A DNA stretch of 64,000 nucleotides from Eretmocerus hayati (lineage: Eukaryota; Arthropoda; Insecta; Hymenoptera; Aphelinidae). Position 1 is the stretch's first letter; each line of letters begins with the position of its first letter. This document shows positions 32,542 through 44,248 of the stretch, piece by piece. The DNA lies in contig CM056741.1 of NCBI GenBank assembly GCA_029851415.1, positions 84,272,282 through 84,336,281 of the forward strand, in the 5' to 3' direction. Below the pieces are notes generated by a model. It made no database searches, was not told where the DNA came from, and was given only the letters and a program-made list of their open reading frames with translations. Position numbers and translations under genes: made by a program.

Positions 32542-33540
32542 GAGATTTTGGAATTTTCACTTCAGTTTACAATGAAGGATCACCATTCCTTTTTTTCATT
32601 TACATAATTTATTTATGCAAGGAAAATTCAGAGATACAGGTATTTCTACACCGATATTCATGATTATTCAGGTAATCGTAAGCTAAGGATATACTAGTCG
32701 CTCTATAATATCTAAATATGGAGCATTTGCAAGCTCTGACTTGAAAATTTATTAGATCACCCACTCACCGATGAGAGCTTCTTTTTTTAGGATTCACAAT
32801 CATTTGGATGTTCAAAACGTATAGCATGTCATCACTCTGTTGCAGAACCACATTTTTTTGTACAAAGAAATAAAATTAATTACAAGGTATCAGCACTGCA
32901 AGGTATGCAAGATAGTACTTTCATTAAAAGGAGTGTCTTACATGGACATGTAAGCCTGGCCTAACTTAAAGCGAGCAATCAAAGTGAAGATTCTAGCAAC
33001 TCTAATACGTGAGCCAACTCCCTTGAAGAATAGTTTTGGTTCATCCATGGAGCTAATATGTTACACTCATAAATATAATATAATATATTATAAATTGGAA
33101 GCATGCCTCAAATATTAGAAGTGTGCAAATGTAGAACAGCCAGTCTTTCTTACAAAGAAAAGACTTAATATCAGAGCAATTGCTAGTAACTCATCTACTC
33201 AGTAAAAATCTCCCAAACAACTTGCAGCAGTATATGAAAAGTTCATCACTTCACTTGGAATTGATAAAAATGCGCTCTAGAAAGGTAATTAAAAACACAT
33301 TCAGGGAGAATCATCAAGCTCAACTTCACCAGCTACGCTGTCCATCCATCAAGTTAGCAAATTCTACATCAATCGGAGGATCTCTAGTGTGATATACAAT
33401 TCACATCAATTCATCAAACACCCATATGAGTCCAGGATAAGGTGTACCAAAATTGCGTGCACATCATGAAAGTCTATATGATAAAATGAAGTCTGAGATG
33501 TTATAAACACATGAGAAGAAAAAGAAAGTGGATATAGGCA
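32542..33540. other. Unassigned AT-rich sequence
   Basis: No ORF, RNA gene or repeat was recognised beyond short AT runs such as near 33075. Confidence 0.5.
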
Positions 33541-36500
33541 GCGCTCCCGTACGGGAACCCGTGTCAAATAGACGGGAATCGGGTAATATACGTGCGTTCC
33601 CGTAAGCTGCCCGTGCCGATTTTATCATCTCCGCAAGCTCAATGGGCGGCGCACGGCGAGCACCCGTGGCGACCCGTGTAGCTGCGAGCTCACCACCCGT
33701 GGCTGCCCGTAAATGTAGTTCCCTCGTAGTTTTCCCATTTCTACCCGTGCGACTTCGATATTGGGGATGGCAATAGGGGTGGCACCCGTGTCTACCCGTT
33801 TGCCCGTTCAGTACCCGTGTGGCTCGAATTTTGAGAGGGAGGTGAGGGAGATCGCCCGTGTCTACCCGTATGCCCGTTCAGTACCCGTGTGGCTCGAATT
33901 TCGCGAGGGAGGTGAGGGAGATCGCCCGTGTCTACCAGTATGCCCGTTCAGTACCCGTGTGGCTCGAATTTTGCGAGGGAGGTGGGGGAGATCGCCCGTG
34001 TCTACCCGTATGCCCGTTCAGTACCCGTGTGGCTCGAATTTTGCGAGGGAGATCGCCCGTGTCTGCCCGTATGCCCGTTCAGTACCCGTGTGGCTCGAAT
34101 TTTGCGAGGGAGGTGGGGGAGATCGCCCGTGTCTACCCGTATGCCCGTTCAGTACCCGTGTGGCTCGAATTTTGCGAGGGAGATGAGGGAGATCACCCGT
34201 GTCTACCCGTATGCCCGTTCAGTACCCGTGTGGCTCGAATTTTGCGAGGGAGATGAGGGAGATCACCCGTGTCTACCCGTATGCCCGTTCAGTACCCGTG
34301 TGGCTCAAATTTTGCGAGGTAAGTGCGGGTGTAAAGACCCGTGTCTACCCGTCTGCCCGTTCAGTACCCGTGTGGCTCGAATTATGCGAGGCAGATGAGG
34401 GAGATCGCCCGTGTCTACCCGTATGCCCGTTCAGTACCCGTTCGGCTCGAATTTTGCGAGGGAGATGAGGGAGATCGCCCGTGTCTACCCGTATGCCCGT
34501 TCAGTACCCGTGTGGCTCGAATTTTGCGAGGGAGGTGGGGGAGATCGCCCGTGTCTACCCGTATGCCCGTTCAGTACCCGTGTGGCTCGAATTTCGCGAG
34601 GGAGATGAGGGAGATCACCCGTGTCTACCCGTATGCCCGTTCAGTACCCGTGTGGCTCGAATTTTGCGAGGGAGATGAGGGAGATCACCCGTGTCTACCC
34701 GTATGCCCGTTCAGTACCCGTGTGGCTCGAATTTTGCGAGGGAGGTGGGGGAGATCGCCCGTGTCTACCCGTATGCCCGTTCAGTACCCGTGTGGCTCAA
34801 ATTTTGCGAGGTAAGTGCGGGTGTAAAGACCCGTGTCTACCCGTCTGCCCGTTCAGTACCCGTGTGGCTCGAATTATGCGAGGCAGATGAGGGAGATCAC
34901 CCGTGTCTACTCGTCTGCCCGTTCAGTACCCGTGTGGCTCAAATTTTGCGAGGGAGGTGAGGGAGATCGCCCGTGTCTACCCGTATGCCCGTTAAGTACC
35001 CGTGTGGCTCGAATTTTGCGAGGGAGGTGGGGTAGATCGCCCGTGTCTATCCGTATGCCCGTTCAGTACCCGTGTGGCTCGAATTTTGCGAGGGAGGTGG
35101 GGGAGATCGCCCGTGTCTACCCGTATGCCCGTTCAGTACCCGTGTGGCTCAAATTTTGCGAGGGAGGTGAGGGAGATCGCCCGTGTCTACCCATATGCCC
35201 GTTCAGTACCCGTGTGGCTCGAATTTTGCGAGGGAGATGAGGGAGATCGCCCGTGTCTACCCGTATGCCCGTTCAGTACCCGTGTGGCTCGAATTTTGCG
35301 AGGGAGGTGGGGGAGATCGCCCGTGTCTACCCGTATGCCCGTTCAGTACCCGTGTGGCTCAAATTTTGCGAGGTAAGTCCGGGTGTAAAGACCCGTGTCT
35401 ACCCGTCTGCCCGTTCAGTACCCGTGTGGCTCGAATTTTGCGAGGGAGATGAGGGAGATCGCCCGTGTCTACCCGTATGCCCGTTCAGTACCCGTGTGGC
35501 TCGAATTTTGCGAGGGAGGTGGGGGAGATCGCCCGTGTCTACCCGTATGCCCGTTCAGTACCCGTGTGGCTCAAATTTTGCGAGGTAAGTGCGGGTGTAA
35601 AGACCCGTGTCTACCCGTCTGCCCGTTCAGTACCCGTGTGGCTCGAATTATGCGAGGCAGATGAGGGAGATCACCCGTGTCTACACGTCTGCCCGTTCAG
35701 TGCCCGTGTGGCTCGGATTTAACGAGGGAGGTGAGGGAGATCGCCCGTGTCTACCCATCTGCCCATTCAGTACCCGTGTGGCTCGAATTTCGCGAGGTAA
35801 GTGCGGGTGTCAAGACCCGTGTCTACCCGTCTGCCTGTTCAGTACCCGTGTGGCTCGAATTTTGCGAAGGAGGTGGGGGAGATCGCCCGTGTCTACCCGT
35901 ATGCCCGTTCAGTACCCGTGTGGCTCGAATTTCGCGAGGGAGATGAGGGAGATCGCCCGTGTCTACCCGTATGCCCGTTCAGTACCCGTGTGGCTCGAAT
36001 TTTGCGAGGGAGGTGGGGGAGATCGCCCGTGTCTACCCGTATGCCCGTTCAGTACCCGTGTGGCTCAAATTTTGCGAGGTAAGTGCGGGTGTAAAGACCC
36101 GTGTCTACCCGTATGCCCGTTCAGTACCCGTGTGGCTCGAATTTTGCGAGGGAGGTGGGGGAGATCGCCCGTGTCTACCCGTATGCCCGTTCAGTACCCG
36201 TGTGGCTCAAATTTTGCGAGGTAAGTGCGGGTGTAAAGACCCGTGTCTACCCGTCTGCCCGTTCAGTACCCGTGTGGCTCAAATTATGCGAGGCAGATGA
36301 GGGAGATCACCCGTGTCTACCCGTCTGCCCGTTCAGTACCCGTGTGGCTCGAATTTTGCGAGGTAAGTGCGGGTGTAAAGACCCGTGTCTACCCGTCTGA
36401 CCGTTCACTACCCGTGTGGCTCGAATCTTGCGGGATAAGTAGGGGAATGCGCACCCGTGTCTACCCGTCTGCCCGTTCTCTTCCCGTAGAACTAGATTGG

Positions 36501-36720
36501 AGCCAAATTGAAGACAGGTGATTGCCCGTATCTACCCGTGTGCCCGTTCACAACCCGCAAGACTCGGATCTTGCGAGATACGTAAGGGAGTTAATATCCG
36601 TGTCTAGCCGTCTGCCCGTTCTCTACCCGTAAAACCAGATTGGAGCCAAATTGAAGACAGGTGATTGGCCGTGTCTACCCGTCTAACCGTTCACAATCCG
36701 TTCGGCTCTCATTCTTCGAG
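33541..36720. repeat. 70-bp minisatellite rich in CCCGT, ~38 copies
   Basis: The core runs from about 33776 to 36475, with units of 70 bp beginning CCCGTGTCTACCCGT. Each holds five or six [A/G]CCCGT words. A variant unit of 72 bp containing GAGGTAAGTGCGGG recurs about eight times, and a deleted unit of about 58 bp lies near 34035-34090. Units with GGAGATGAG or GCAGATGAG add further classes, giving irregular higher-order order. Flanks (33541-33775 and 36476-36720) hold scattered or degenerate CCCGT words. All three forward frames are largely open because 70 is not a multiple of three; I treat those frames as non-genic. Confidence 0.95.
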
Positions 36721-37145
36721 ATATGTGGGGGAGTGGAGATCCGTATCTTCCGCCTCCCCAAGGGCGTGGATGATGGTTCTTGCACTCCAAGTGAATTTTT
36801 CCTGTCCGAGCCGCAAGCGAGGGTCTAACTAGTCTCGAGACAGCGAAAACCATAGCACCCGAGTATCATACAATGTTTCTCGATCTTCTGTGAGCAAATG
36901 GAAAGCAAAAAACCTTGCGCAAATGACTCACTGGCGCACAGACGGTCAAAAATACTATCTTGCAATTCTGTGAGTACCTAAATATCCAAAAGTTGCACAA
37001 ATACATTCACCCCTATGTATCGAACTATGCTCTTCGATAACCTGGGAGTAAAAGTCGACTATTTATGCGAAAATAACACTTCTACCCACAGTGTGTCAGA
37101 AACGCTATTTCAGTATTCTTGTAGTCCAAATACATTCACACCCCA
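36721..37145. other. Unassigned
   Basis: Nothing recognised. Confidence 0.5.
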
Positions 37146-37547
37146 CACTGAGAATAAAATATTGCTGTCAGCACAATACGACTGTATTGCTACGTGGTAT
37201 TGCCGTGAGACCAATACTGGATTGTCACCGCAACAAAATGATTTTGTTATTCCATGCAAATATTCTAAAAATCTTTCGATTATATTTGTCCCTTTACCGG
37301 TACCATTCTGGGCCAAAAATTGGTAGCTCTTGTGGCAAAATAGTCGTAATGTGACTGTGAATCCATCAAGTATCAGAGCATTTGAAATATATGGGCCACA
37401 TTCATTTATTCTGTCACTAATACCAGACTGCCAAACTGATCCGATGGATTGATGCGATGACAAAATCGGTATTGCTCTCCTGGCTATACTACTTTTTGGT
37501 CGTACGGCAAAACGCAAGGCCGTATGACCAAGAATTTTTTCTCAGTG
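37146..37547. mobile_element. CACTG-ended MITE, 402 bp, CA duplication
   Basis: Ends CACTGAGAATAAAAT and complement of CACTGAGAAAAAATT, CA on both sides (37144-37145, 37548-37549). The terminal repeat is short (about 15 bp) and the interior is non-coding. The frame on the minus strand at 37110-37517 merely overlaps it. Confidence 0.65.
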
Positions 37548-40448
37548 CACTCTCAAGCTCGATCCAGTATTTGGGGACATGTCTGTCTTACTAGTGCCCG
37601 GAGTGTGCTAACGCGCTTAGTACGGAAGTAGAATAGATTTCCAGATTGATGCGCTATCTAATGAGCACGAGAATGCCTGCAAATAGGCTATCTGTCATGA
37701 AAGACTCAATGAACGCCTTTGTTCGTGGCATCAACAGCGCTTCGTATGAAACTACCCATTTATGACCAGTATAATATCATGTTCGATTGGGGGCACATGG
37801 GATTGGGATAAAAATGGATTTGAATGTGACTAATACGTCTATACCAAATTTCTGTGCAAAATTGTAATGCTCTGGGACTATATTTGGCAAAATCTTGAGA
37901 ACGAAAAATTTTACCCGGAAGCCGCTCGAATTAGGTTACTCATCAAGGGGGCTCCAACATGAGTCAGATTCAGTTTTGAGAAATTTGAGTTACGTTCCGG
38001 TGACTTCTTATAACAGGAACCAATATTTGCAGAAGTACCTACGACATTATCCCCAGAACCACCTTCTCCGCCTCAGCTTCCTCGTCTGATGTACAAAGAA
38101 TTTTAAAGCTTGAAATGGGAAAAATCCTGTTCTCATCCCATCCTCGCTCACCGAGAAATTGTCAAAAGAGGCTTCTTTTCCATTGATAGTTCCACAAAAT
38201 GTTATGCACATTAGTTCGGAAAAGTGTTTTTTCTCGAACTTATTTTCAGTATTCGTTAGTGCAAGTTGACGCGTCTCCGCAACGCGGCCAATGACATACC
38301 ATTCCATCCAGTGAATACCGGGAGAAGGTGATTTGCACAGAACTATTTGATTGACTGGGCATTTGGACTCACTTCGTCCACTCCGAACCTGTTCTAATAC
38401 AATGCACATTTCTCTCGAAAATTCGGGAGCAGAAAGATGTTAATGTACTTTTCCATCGGGAAAAAACCTTCGGGATGTCCGCTCGATTCCTCTGCAATGA
38501 ATCAAACCAGATTTTCATCCGTAATTCCAACTAACGATCCTCAATAACGATCGCACTCGGCATCTGTAAATCTAAAGGATATAGCATAGAGACCTACCCG
38601 TGGAGGTATTATTTACCCTTATTTCATGATAATTGGTGAATTGATCATTTGATAATTTCGTATTGAATTTGATTATTGACATTCATTACGAAAAGAGCAA
38701 ATGATTTTGACTACGAAAATGTTTGAAATATGCTGATTCCTAAAGCCAGGTCTACCTCCTGGTCCTCAATACGACATACTACTTGTAATCACCGAAAATC
38801 TTTGGAGAATGAGATATTGATAGTATTACAATAAACATCATTGCTTCTGTCACGACTTTGCCAAGATCCTCGCCATTCATTTGAATGAATCACCACATTG
38901 AGCGCTTTGTTCGTCTCGCTCAAGCTCCTCGCTTAAATTGCTCAGCTCTTCGCTCACTCTTCTCTCGTTGGGCTTACCATGTGGAGAGCGATTTTCCTTC
39001 ACAGGGTGTCCACTTGATCCCCGATTCTGAATTCCCTTAGTTTCCAGACATCTCCAGAGCGTTCTGAATACTTTTCCAGAGTCATAATTCATCATTTTTC
39101 GAAATTAAACAAATCATTATTATGTAAGGGCAGAAGTATAGTGGCGAGATTCTCATGTGTACTTTTTAAGAATTCATTAACCAATTCCAATACTCTGACA
39201 CTCAACTGGTACGTGATCTGCTATACCATTTTCCACGCAGTCCGAGAAGCCTGGAAGTGGAACGTCAATGAAATGAAGACATTTTCATACGGTTTGATTT
39301 TAGGTGTCTCTGCTATCATTTCCCAACAAGAATCAATCACCTCCGTCGGTTGACTTTTGATTGAGGCGATTTCTCAATTTCTCGATTATAAATGATAGGT
39401 AAAGAGGCCTCTGTCGCGGTTTATTGTTTTTCCCCGTGGTTTTGTCGTTACGTTCAGGAAAAAATGAGTTTTATCAAAAAATTCGTAAGTGCTTTTTTGT
39501 GAATTTTTTGAAGATCTACGGGAGCATGTGTTTGTTCACATATGAAGAAAAATTAGATTCGCCACGGGTTATGAAGAAGGACTTATGGTGAAAGAGGAAG
39601 GGATTTGTCAAGCTCCTCAGATGCTTTTCTTCCTTCTTTTGAGAATTTCGGACTGCTATTTCTCGTTTTTCACAAATGTAAACTTATTGTTCAGTACGTT
39701 TTTGAAAAATCTTCAGAAAACTATTCTACGCGTTTTTCGATGGAACGCATCCCTCCCGACTCATACGGGACTACCACAAAAAAGCCGGGAACCCGTGACA
39801 AAGGCAATTTTTTACCTATCATTCATAATGGGAAAATTCGAATTTATCTTTAAATCCACCACCGTATTTTTTTTATTCTTGTTGAAAAAGTGTCGCGAGG
39901 ACACCTAGAATCCAAACCCCACAATGATTCTTTAATTGTTTTGCTTTTAATTGTTGTTATCCCAGAGTTCCCATTTTGTTCGCATAATTTCTTTCCGATG
40001 ACGTTTCGTCATCCAATTTTTTCTCTTCACAGCCTCTCTGTTAATACCTTTAGCGTTTCAATAATAGTACTTACTGGGCAAACAATCGAAAGAGTCGGAG
40101 GATAACCAATATGAAGAATCCCTCCGCAATCTATAATTAGGAACCCTCACTGTTATTCTCCCAAAAGAATCAAAATCATCCGTCCATGAAATTTGAAATT
40201 AAAGTCAATTTATCGACTCTCTCATTACTAATGGCATGTGAGGGCTCATTTTCCACGATTTATCATCTCTTCGCTGGTTTTTTGGTAGCAAGTAGGAATG
40301 GGGAGAGTTCTATTGGACAACGTGTATGACGGTTTGAGTTTTTCAGATGAATGAGAAACATCGCAGAAACGTACGAATTTTATAATTGTTACGCTCGACC
40401 TTCTTTAACTAGACCTAGGGTCGATCTTGTTTTTCGATAGATGTCGGT
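37548..40448. other. Unassigned 2.9-kb region
   Basis: No recognisable gene. The longest frame (38047-38409, minus, 120 codons) has no motif I know and no paralogue in the window; it could be an exon or chance. Confidence 0.5.
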
Positions 40449-40940
40449 TAGGGTGGGCCGAAAATGAACTTTTTTTTTAAATCGATTAGCTTGGGGTCGG
40501 AAAAGTTAGGTTTCGACTAGTAGATGTGAAAATTTCTTCGCTGGACGCTGGGAAATGAGATCTTCCGTCCGAGCAAGAGCCGTGAAGGTTTTTTTTAAAT
40601 AACATGCGTTTAAATGGGAAACTGCATTATTCGTACATTTTTCTTCCTTGTTTAGCAGATAACTCTGACGCATCTCAACCTTTTTAGACGTACTTTAGCT
40701 CATTTTGAAGCTCTTTTCAAGACCTACAAAATGAGCTAAAGTGAGTTTGATTTCGACCAACCGGAGACGAGTTATCTTGATCTTTCCCAAGAGAGATTTT
40801 TATCGAAAATAACGAAAAAATCGCATTCTTGGCCTCATAAGGCTAACTGAGGGCATGAAGCTCCACAAAAATGGAGGGTCAGCACTTACACTATGATATT
40901 TGGATGTTTTCTCTGTATTTACACTCACAAACGCCATTTC
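40449..40940 (+). repeat. Left terminal inverted repeat of the 3.79-kb element
   Basis: About 490 bp, matching the complement of 43755-44240 at very high identity until the words ACACTCACAAACG. Confidence 0.93.
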
Positions 40941-41182
40941 AAAGCCCATTCACTAAGCCCGCGCTGAAAATCCAGCAATAATCCCGAAATTATCGAAAAT
41001 CTTCCATCATATCCGGCCCTCCTCTTTTCTCATACGGGCTTGGGACCGTCAATGGCAGAGTTACTTTTTTTTTGTATTTTTTCATTTTTTTTTACATTTT
41101 CTTCATCTTTCTCCATTTTGTTTTCTTCTACTTCTTTGGAAGTTATTTTATATTATTGTTAGATTTTGAATCTGAGTTCATC

Positions 41183-43426
41183 TCAAAGGGCTTTGAAATC
41201 TTTCTTCGAGTCGAACTTCGCCATTATTTGTCTAGATTGAAGCGTTGCTAATATATATTCTTCTCTTTTCTTCTTACCATAAACTTTGTTCGATGCCTCC
41301 GTCACCAGCTTAACCATACGCTCTACTGCCTGTGTGTGGCACGGGTACTTACTAAATTGCCAACTCACGGGAATATCGTCGCCCTCAAGGTACATCTTGA
41401 TTTCATCTGTTCCTAAAGCTCGAAGAACTGGAGGAGATCGAACACGAGCATTTGACCAATCAATCATATCGACGTAGGTTCCTGCTCGAAAATTCAGCTT
41501 GGGTACTTCGAAAGTTGGAAGGTCATTTCGTTGAATGGCCTCCAATTCTCTTGCCTGAATAATCCTGTTGAGAGCTGTGCGTCTGACTTGAACATTTTCG
41601 TCAGTTAACATACTCAGAAGAATATTCTCTGGAGCAGCAAAGTAAGCGTTCCGTTGGATCACTGGATCAATAATTTGCAAGTACTGTTCTGGCAGATAAC
41701 GTGAAGCTTTTATGAAATCAAAGAGATTCCTCGCTCCGTCCGAGACTGAATGCCTTATCTTAATACGAAACCAGGAAGGAGCGTATACTTTCAAGATGAA
41801 CTCTACCATAATTTGGAGTTCAAGACTTGGATTTTCCTTCGAAACATAGAATCTCAAAACTCTGTTAGATAGAGTCACCCATCTGGAAAGATTCAACTTG
41901 CCAGGGTTCTTATTTGCAAGGTCTGCATCACAGTTGCCCGATTTAATGGCAAGACATATGTTATACAGGTATTTTTGATCTTTGCTCAATTCTACAGAGT
42001 CCAGTTCAGGCAAGTTACAGTCAAGAGCTTTGAACTTCACAATTGGCATGTTTTCACATCCTGGCAACATTTTACCGATGGTCCCTGTGAACGATTTTGG
42101 GCCTGATGCTACGCCATCTAACTTCTGAAATAGATGTCTGAGTGGCAGTTCATTGAAATGGAGCAAGCAAATGAATCTTTGTAAGGGCCTCTCAACTTCA
42201 TTCTCAATTGCTGTGATCACGCCATTCTTTGAACCGGTGTTAACCACAGTCCCATCGCAGCCAATAGCCTCGAGATAATCCAATGTTCTAGGGTGATTTT
42301 CTTCAATATATGACACGATGCACCTCGAGATGCACGCAGCGGACCCTGTGCTTGGAGAAAGATGGGTTATGTACTTAGAACTTGGTTCTTCGATTAAAGA
42401 ATAATGATCTTCTATAATCTCAGTCGGATAATACTTAGAATCTTTCTGATCCATGAACTTAGTTTTATCTCTACGACCGTCAAAGTACAAGGCATGAATG
42501 GGGTCATCCTCGCCACCATCGCCTCTCAAATTGCCAGCGAATTTAGATTTCTCCCTGCGAATTTTGTTTTTGTCGATAACGAAGGATTGAAGTGAGCCTG
42601 TGGCCATCTCGACGTCCAGCAACACAGAGGTCGCCAATGCAGCGGCAGCTCTGTCTGGAATCCCAAATCGGTGGCAGACTGCAGCTGTGTGCGGGAGTTC
42701 GACCCTAACCCGAGTACTTGAAGAGGGCATCTGCTCTGGTGACGGTCGATAGAATTCTTCAGAATCAGGAGTATTTTGTGAATCCTCGGCCTGTGGGGGA
42801 GATAGAGTATCTTGGGGATTGGTTACATCGGAGCGTGCTTTTTTGTTACTCGTCGGATTTTCGTTTCTATTTTCCGATTTTCGTTTGAGACATCCTATCT
42901 CACTAGGATCACAGATATTCATCTCCATCTGCCTCGTCGTTCTTTGGTCCTGCAAAAATTCCATCGCCTCTTTTGGGACCTTTCGATCTTTAGGACAGTT
43001 GCAACTCTCAGATGACTGACATTTACACGCGGCTATGTCAAATAGTTTTAGTGAATCTATTAGAAATCCTTCAACTCTCGATTTAGAATGTTCACTTTCA
43101 TCTTTACGCTTGACTATACGTTTTATATCGTTATACTTTTTATGATAGTTCAAGATCAAGGTTCTAACTCTTATGTGGGTAAGAATTGGAATTCCTAACT
43201 CTGAATACATGTTTTCAACCATAGAACTGATGGACTCCGCAATATCCGTGATGGGAGGGTGCTGGCCACTCTTCGATTTTCCACGTTCAATGCTCTCCAA
43301 GATACAGGCGCTCAGTACATCGCGATATGTGGGCAGACGCGCCCTTGGCAGATTCTTAAGTGACCCAAGAACCGGACACTGATAATGCCGAAGATAGTAT
43401 CTGTCGTTATATTTAGACGTCGACAT
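41183..43426 (-). CDS. Transposase-like protein, RNase H-fold DDE type, family unassigned
   Basis: A 747-residue intact ORF from ATG (43424-43426) to TGA (41183-41185). The open frame extends upstream to 43510 without an ATG, so an upstream exon is possible. Features: a Cys cluster C-K-C-x5-C-N-C (residues 134-144), a basic and Ser/Pro-rich linker (about 180-240), then a region with candidate catalytic residues: Asp 316 in 'LYFDGRRDK', Asp 391 in 'IGCDGTVVNTG', followed by C-L-L-H (420-423), resembling the C/DxxH motif of hAT-like transposases, and Glu 702 in 'CHTQAVERMV'. 'LSRWVTLSNRVLRFYV' lies in the insert between the second Asp and Glu. Position inside matched inverted repeats and the 8-bp duplication support a transposase that cuts and joins element ends in the nucleus. 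The catalytic residues are my inference from motif shape. It is the only large undamaged ORF in the window. Confidence 0.8.
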   Translation of the reverse strand: MSTSKYNDRYYLRHYQCPVLGSLKNLPRARLPTYRDVLSACILESIERGKSKSGQHPPITDIAESISSMVENMYSELGIPILTHIRVRTLILNYHKKYNDIKRIVKRKDESEHSKSRVEGFLIDSLKLFDIAACKCQSSESCNCPKDRKVPKEAMEFLQDQRTTRQMEMNICDPSEIGCLKRKSENRNENPTSNKKARSDVTNPQDTLSPPQAEDSQNTPDSEEFYRPSPEQMPSSSTRVRVELPHTAAVCHRFGIPDRAAAALATSVLLDVEMATGSLQSFVIDKNKIRREKSKFAGNLRGDGGEDDPIHALYFDGRRDKTKFMDQKDSKYYPTEIIEDHYSLIEEPSSKYITHLSPSTGSAACISRCIVSYIEENHPRTLDYLEAIGCDGTVVNTGSKNGVITAIENEVERPLQRFICLLHFNELPLRHLFQKLDGVASGPKSFTGTIGKMLPGCENMPIVKFKALDCNLPELDSVELSKDQKYLYNICLAIKSGNCDADLANKNPGKLNLSRWVTLSNRVLRFYVSKENPSLELQIMVEFILKVYAPSWFRIKIRHSVSDGARNLFDFIKASRYLPEQYLQIIDPVIQRNAYFAAPENILLSMLTDENVQVRRTALNRIIQARELEAIQRNDLPTFEVPKLNFRAGTYVDMIDWSNARVRSPPVLRALGTDEIKMYLEGDDIPVSWQFSKYPCHTQAVERMVKLVTEASNKVYGKKKREEYILATLQSRQIMAKFDSKKDFKAL

Positions 43427-43754
43427 GATTTTCAGTGAATGCAAGCCACGAGCCAGGACCAGCCTTGGGATCAAATTCCTCTTGTTATCGTTCTCACCGA
43501 ATCCATACACTTGTTGCGTAACAGGAGTACCATCTACTACGCCGAGATCCGGGACGGATGAAGTTAACCATAGTCACCGTTTCAGTAGCAGTCGACTTAT
43601 AACTGGTATCCACCTAGTGGTGGCGAGCCGAACTAGCAGGCGCTGGATTTCAGTGTTACGCCCGCTTCAAATTGCGTATCGAACTGTATCAAGTTAACAC
43701 TCGCAGCACGCCTATCGGTATTAGTGGAAGTTCTTGTGCCTGTGCTATCAAATG

Positions 43755-44240
43755 ACGTTTGTGAGTGTAAATACAGAGAAAACATCCAAATATCATAGTG
43801 TAAGTGCTGACCCTTCATTTTTGTGGAGCTTCATGCCCTCAGTTAGCCTTATGAGGCCAAGAATGCGATTTTTTCGTTATTTTCGATAAAAATCTCTCTT
43901 GGGAAAGATCAAGATAACTCGTCTCCGGTTGGTCAAAATCAAACTCACTTTAGCTCATTTTGTAGGTCTTGAAAAGAGCTTCAAAATGAGCTAAAGTACG
44001 TCTAAAAAGGTTGAGATGCGTCAGAGTTATCTGCTAAACAAGGAAGAAAAATGTACAAATAATGCAGTTTCCCATTTAAACGCATGTTATTTAAAAAAAC
44101 CCTTCACGGCTCTTGCTCGGACGGAAGATCTCATTTCCCAGCGTCCAGCGAAGAAATTTTCACATCTACTAGTCGAAACCTAACTTTTCCGACCCCAAGC
44201 TAATCGATTTAAAAAAAAAGTTCATTTTCGGCCCACCCTA
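43755..44240 (-). repeat. Right terminal inverted repeat of the 3.79-kb element
   Basis: Inverted partner of 40449-40940. It includes probable promoter sequence for the minus-strand transposase gene, which begins about 330 bp inside it. Confidence 0.93.
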
Positions 44241-44248
44241 ATGTCGGT

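Larger units (their letters stand above)
40449..44240. mobile_element. Complete 3.79-kb DNA transposon, TAGGGTGGGCC ends, 8-bp duplication
   Basis: Long terminal inverted repeats (40449 to about 40940; about 43755-44240) start TAGGGTGGGCCGAAAA. The flanking duplication ATGTCGGT is perfect (40441-40448, 44241-44248). One long minus-strand ORF fills the interior. An 8-bp duplication is shared by hAT, P and KDZ-type elements. The arms carry CGTACTTTAGCTCATTTTG in opposed copies (about 40689 and 40724), as in the MITE at 11140-12257. Confidence 0.95.

Noticed and set aside
33776..36475. CRISPR-like array
   Set aside because: Units abut with no unique spacers, and the window is eukaryotic.
33761..36521. 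Many long overlapping frames with repeated peptides in the minisatellite
   Set aside because: The unit is 70 bp, so one peptide series appears in all three frames; frames follow the repeat, with no start context or constraint.
37110..37517. 135-codon minus-strand frame
   Set aside because: Lies almost wholly inside the CACTG MITE at 37146-37547.
41286..43382. Plus-strand frames within 41.2-43.5 kb
   Set aside because: Antisense shadows of the transposase-like ORF.
43427..43510. Longer start for the 3.79-kb element's transposase
   Set aside because: The upstream frame opens at GTG, not a usual eukaryotic start; the ATG at 43426 was chosen, though an upstream exon remains possible.
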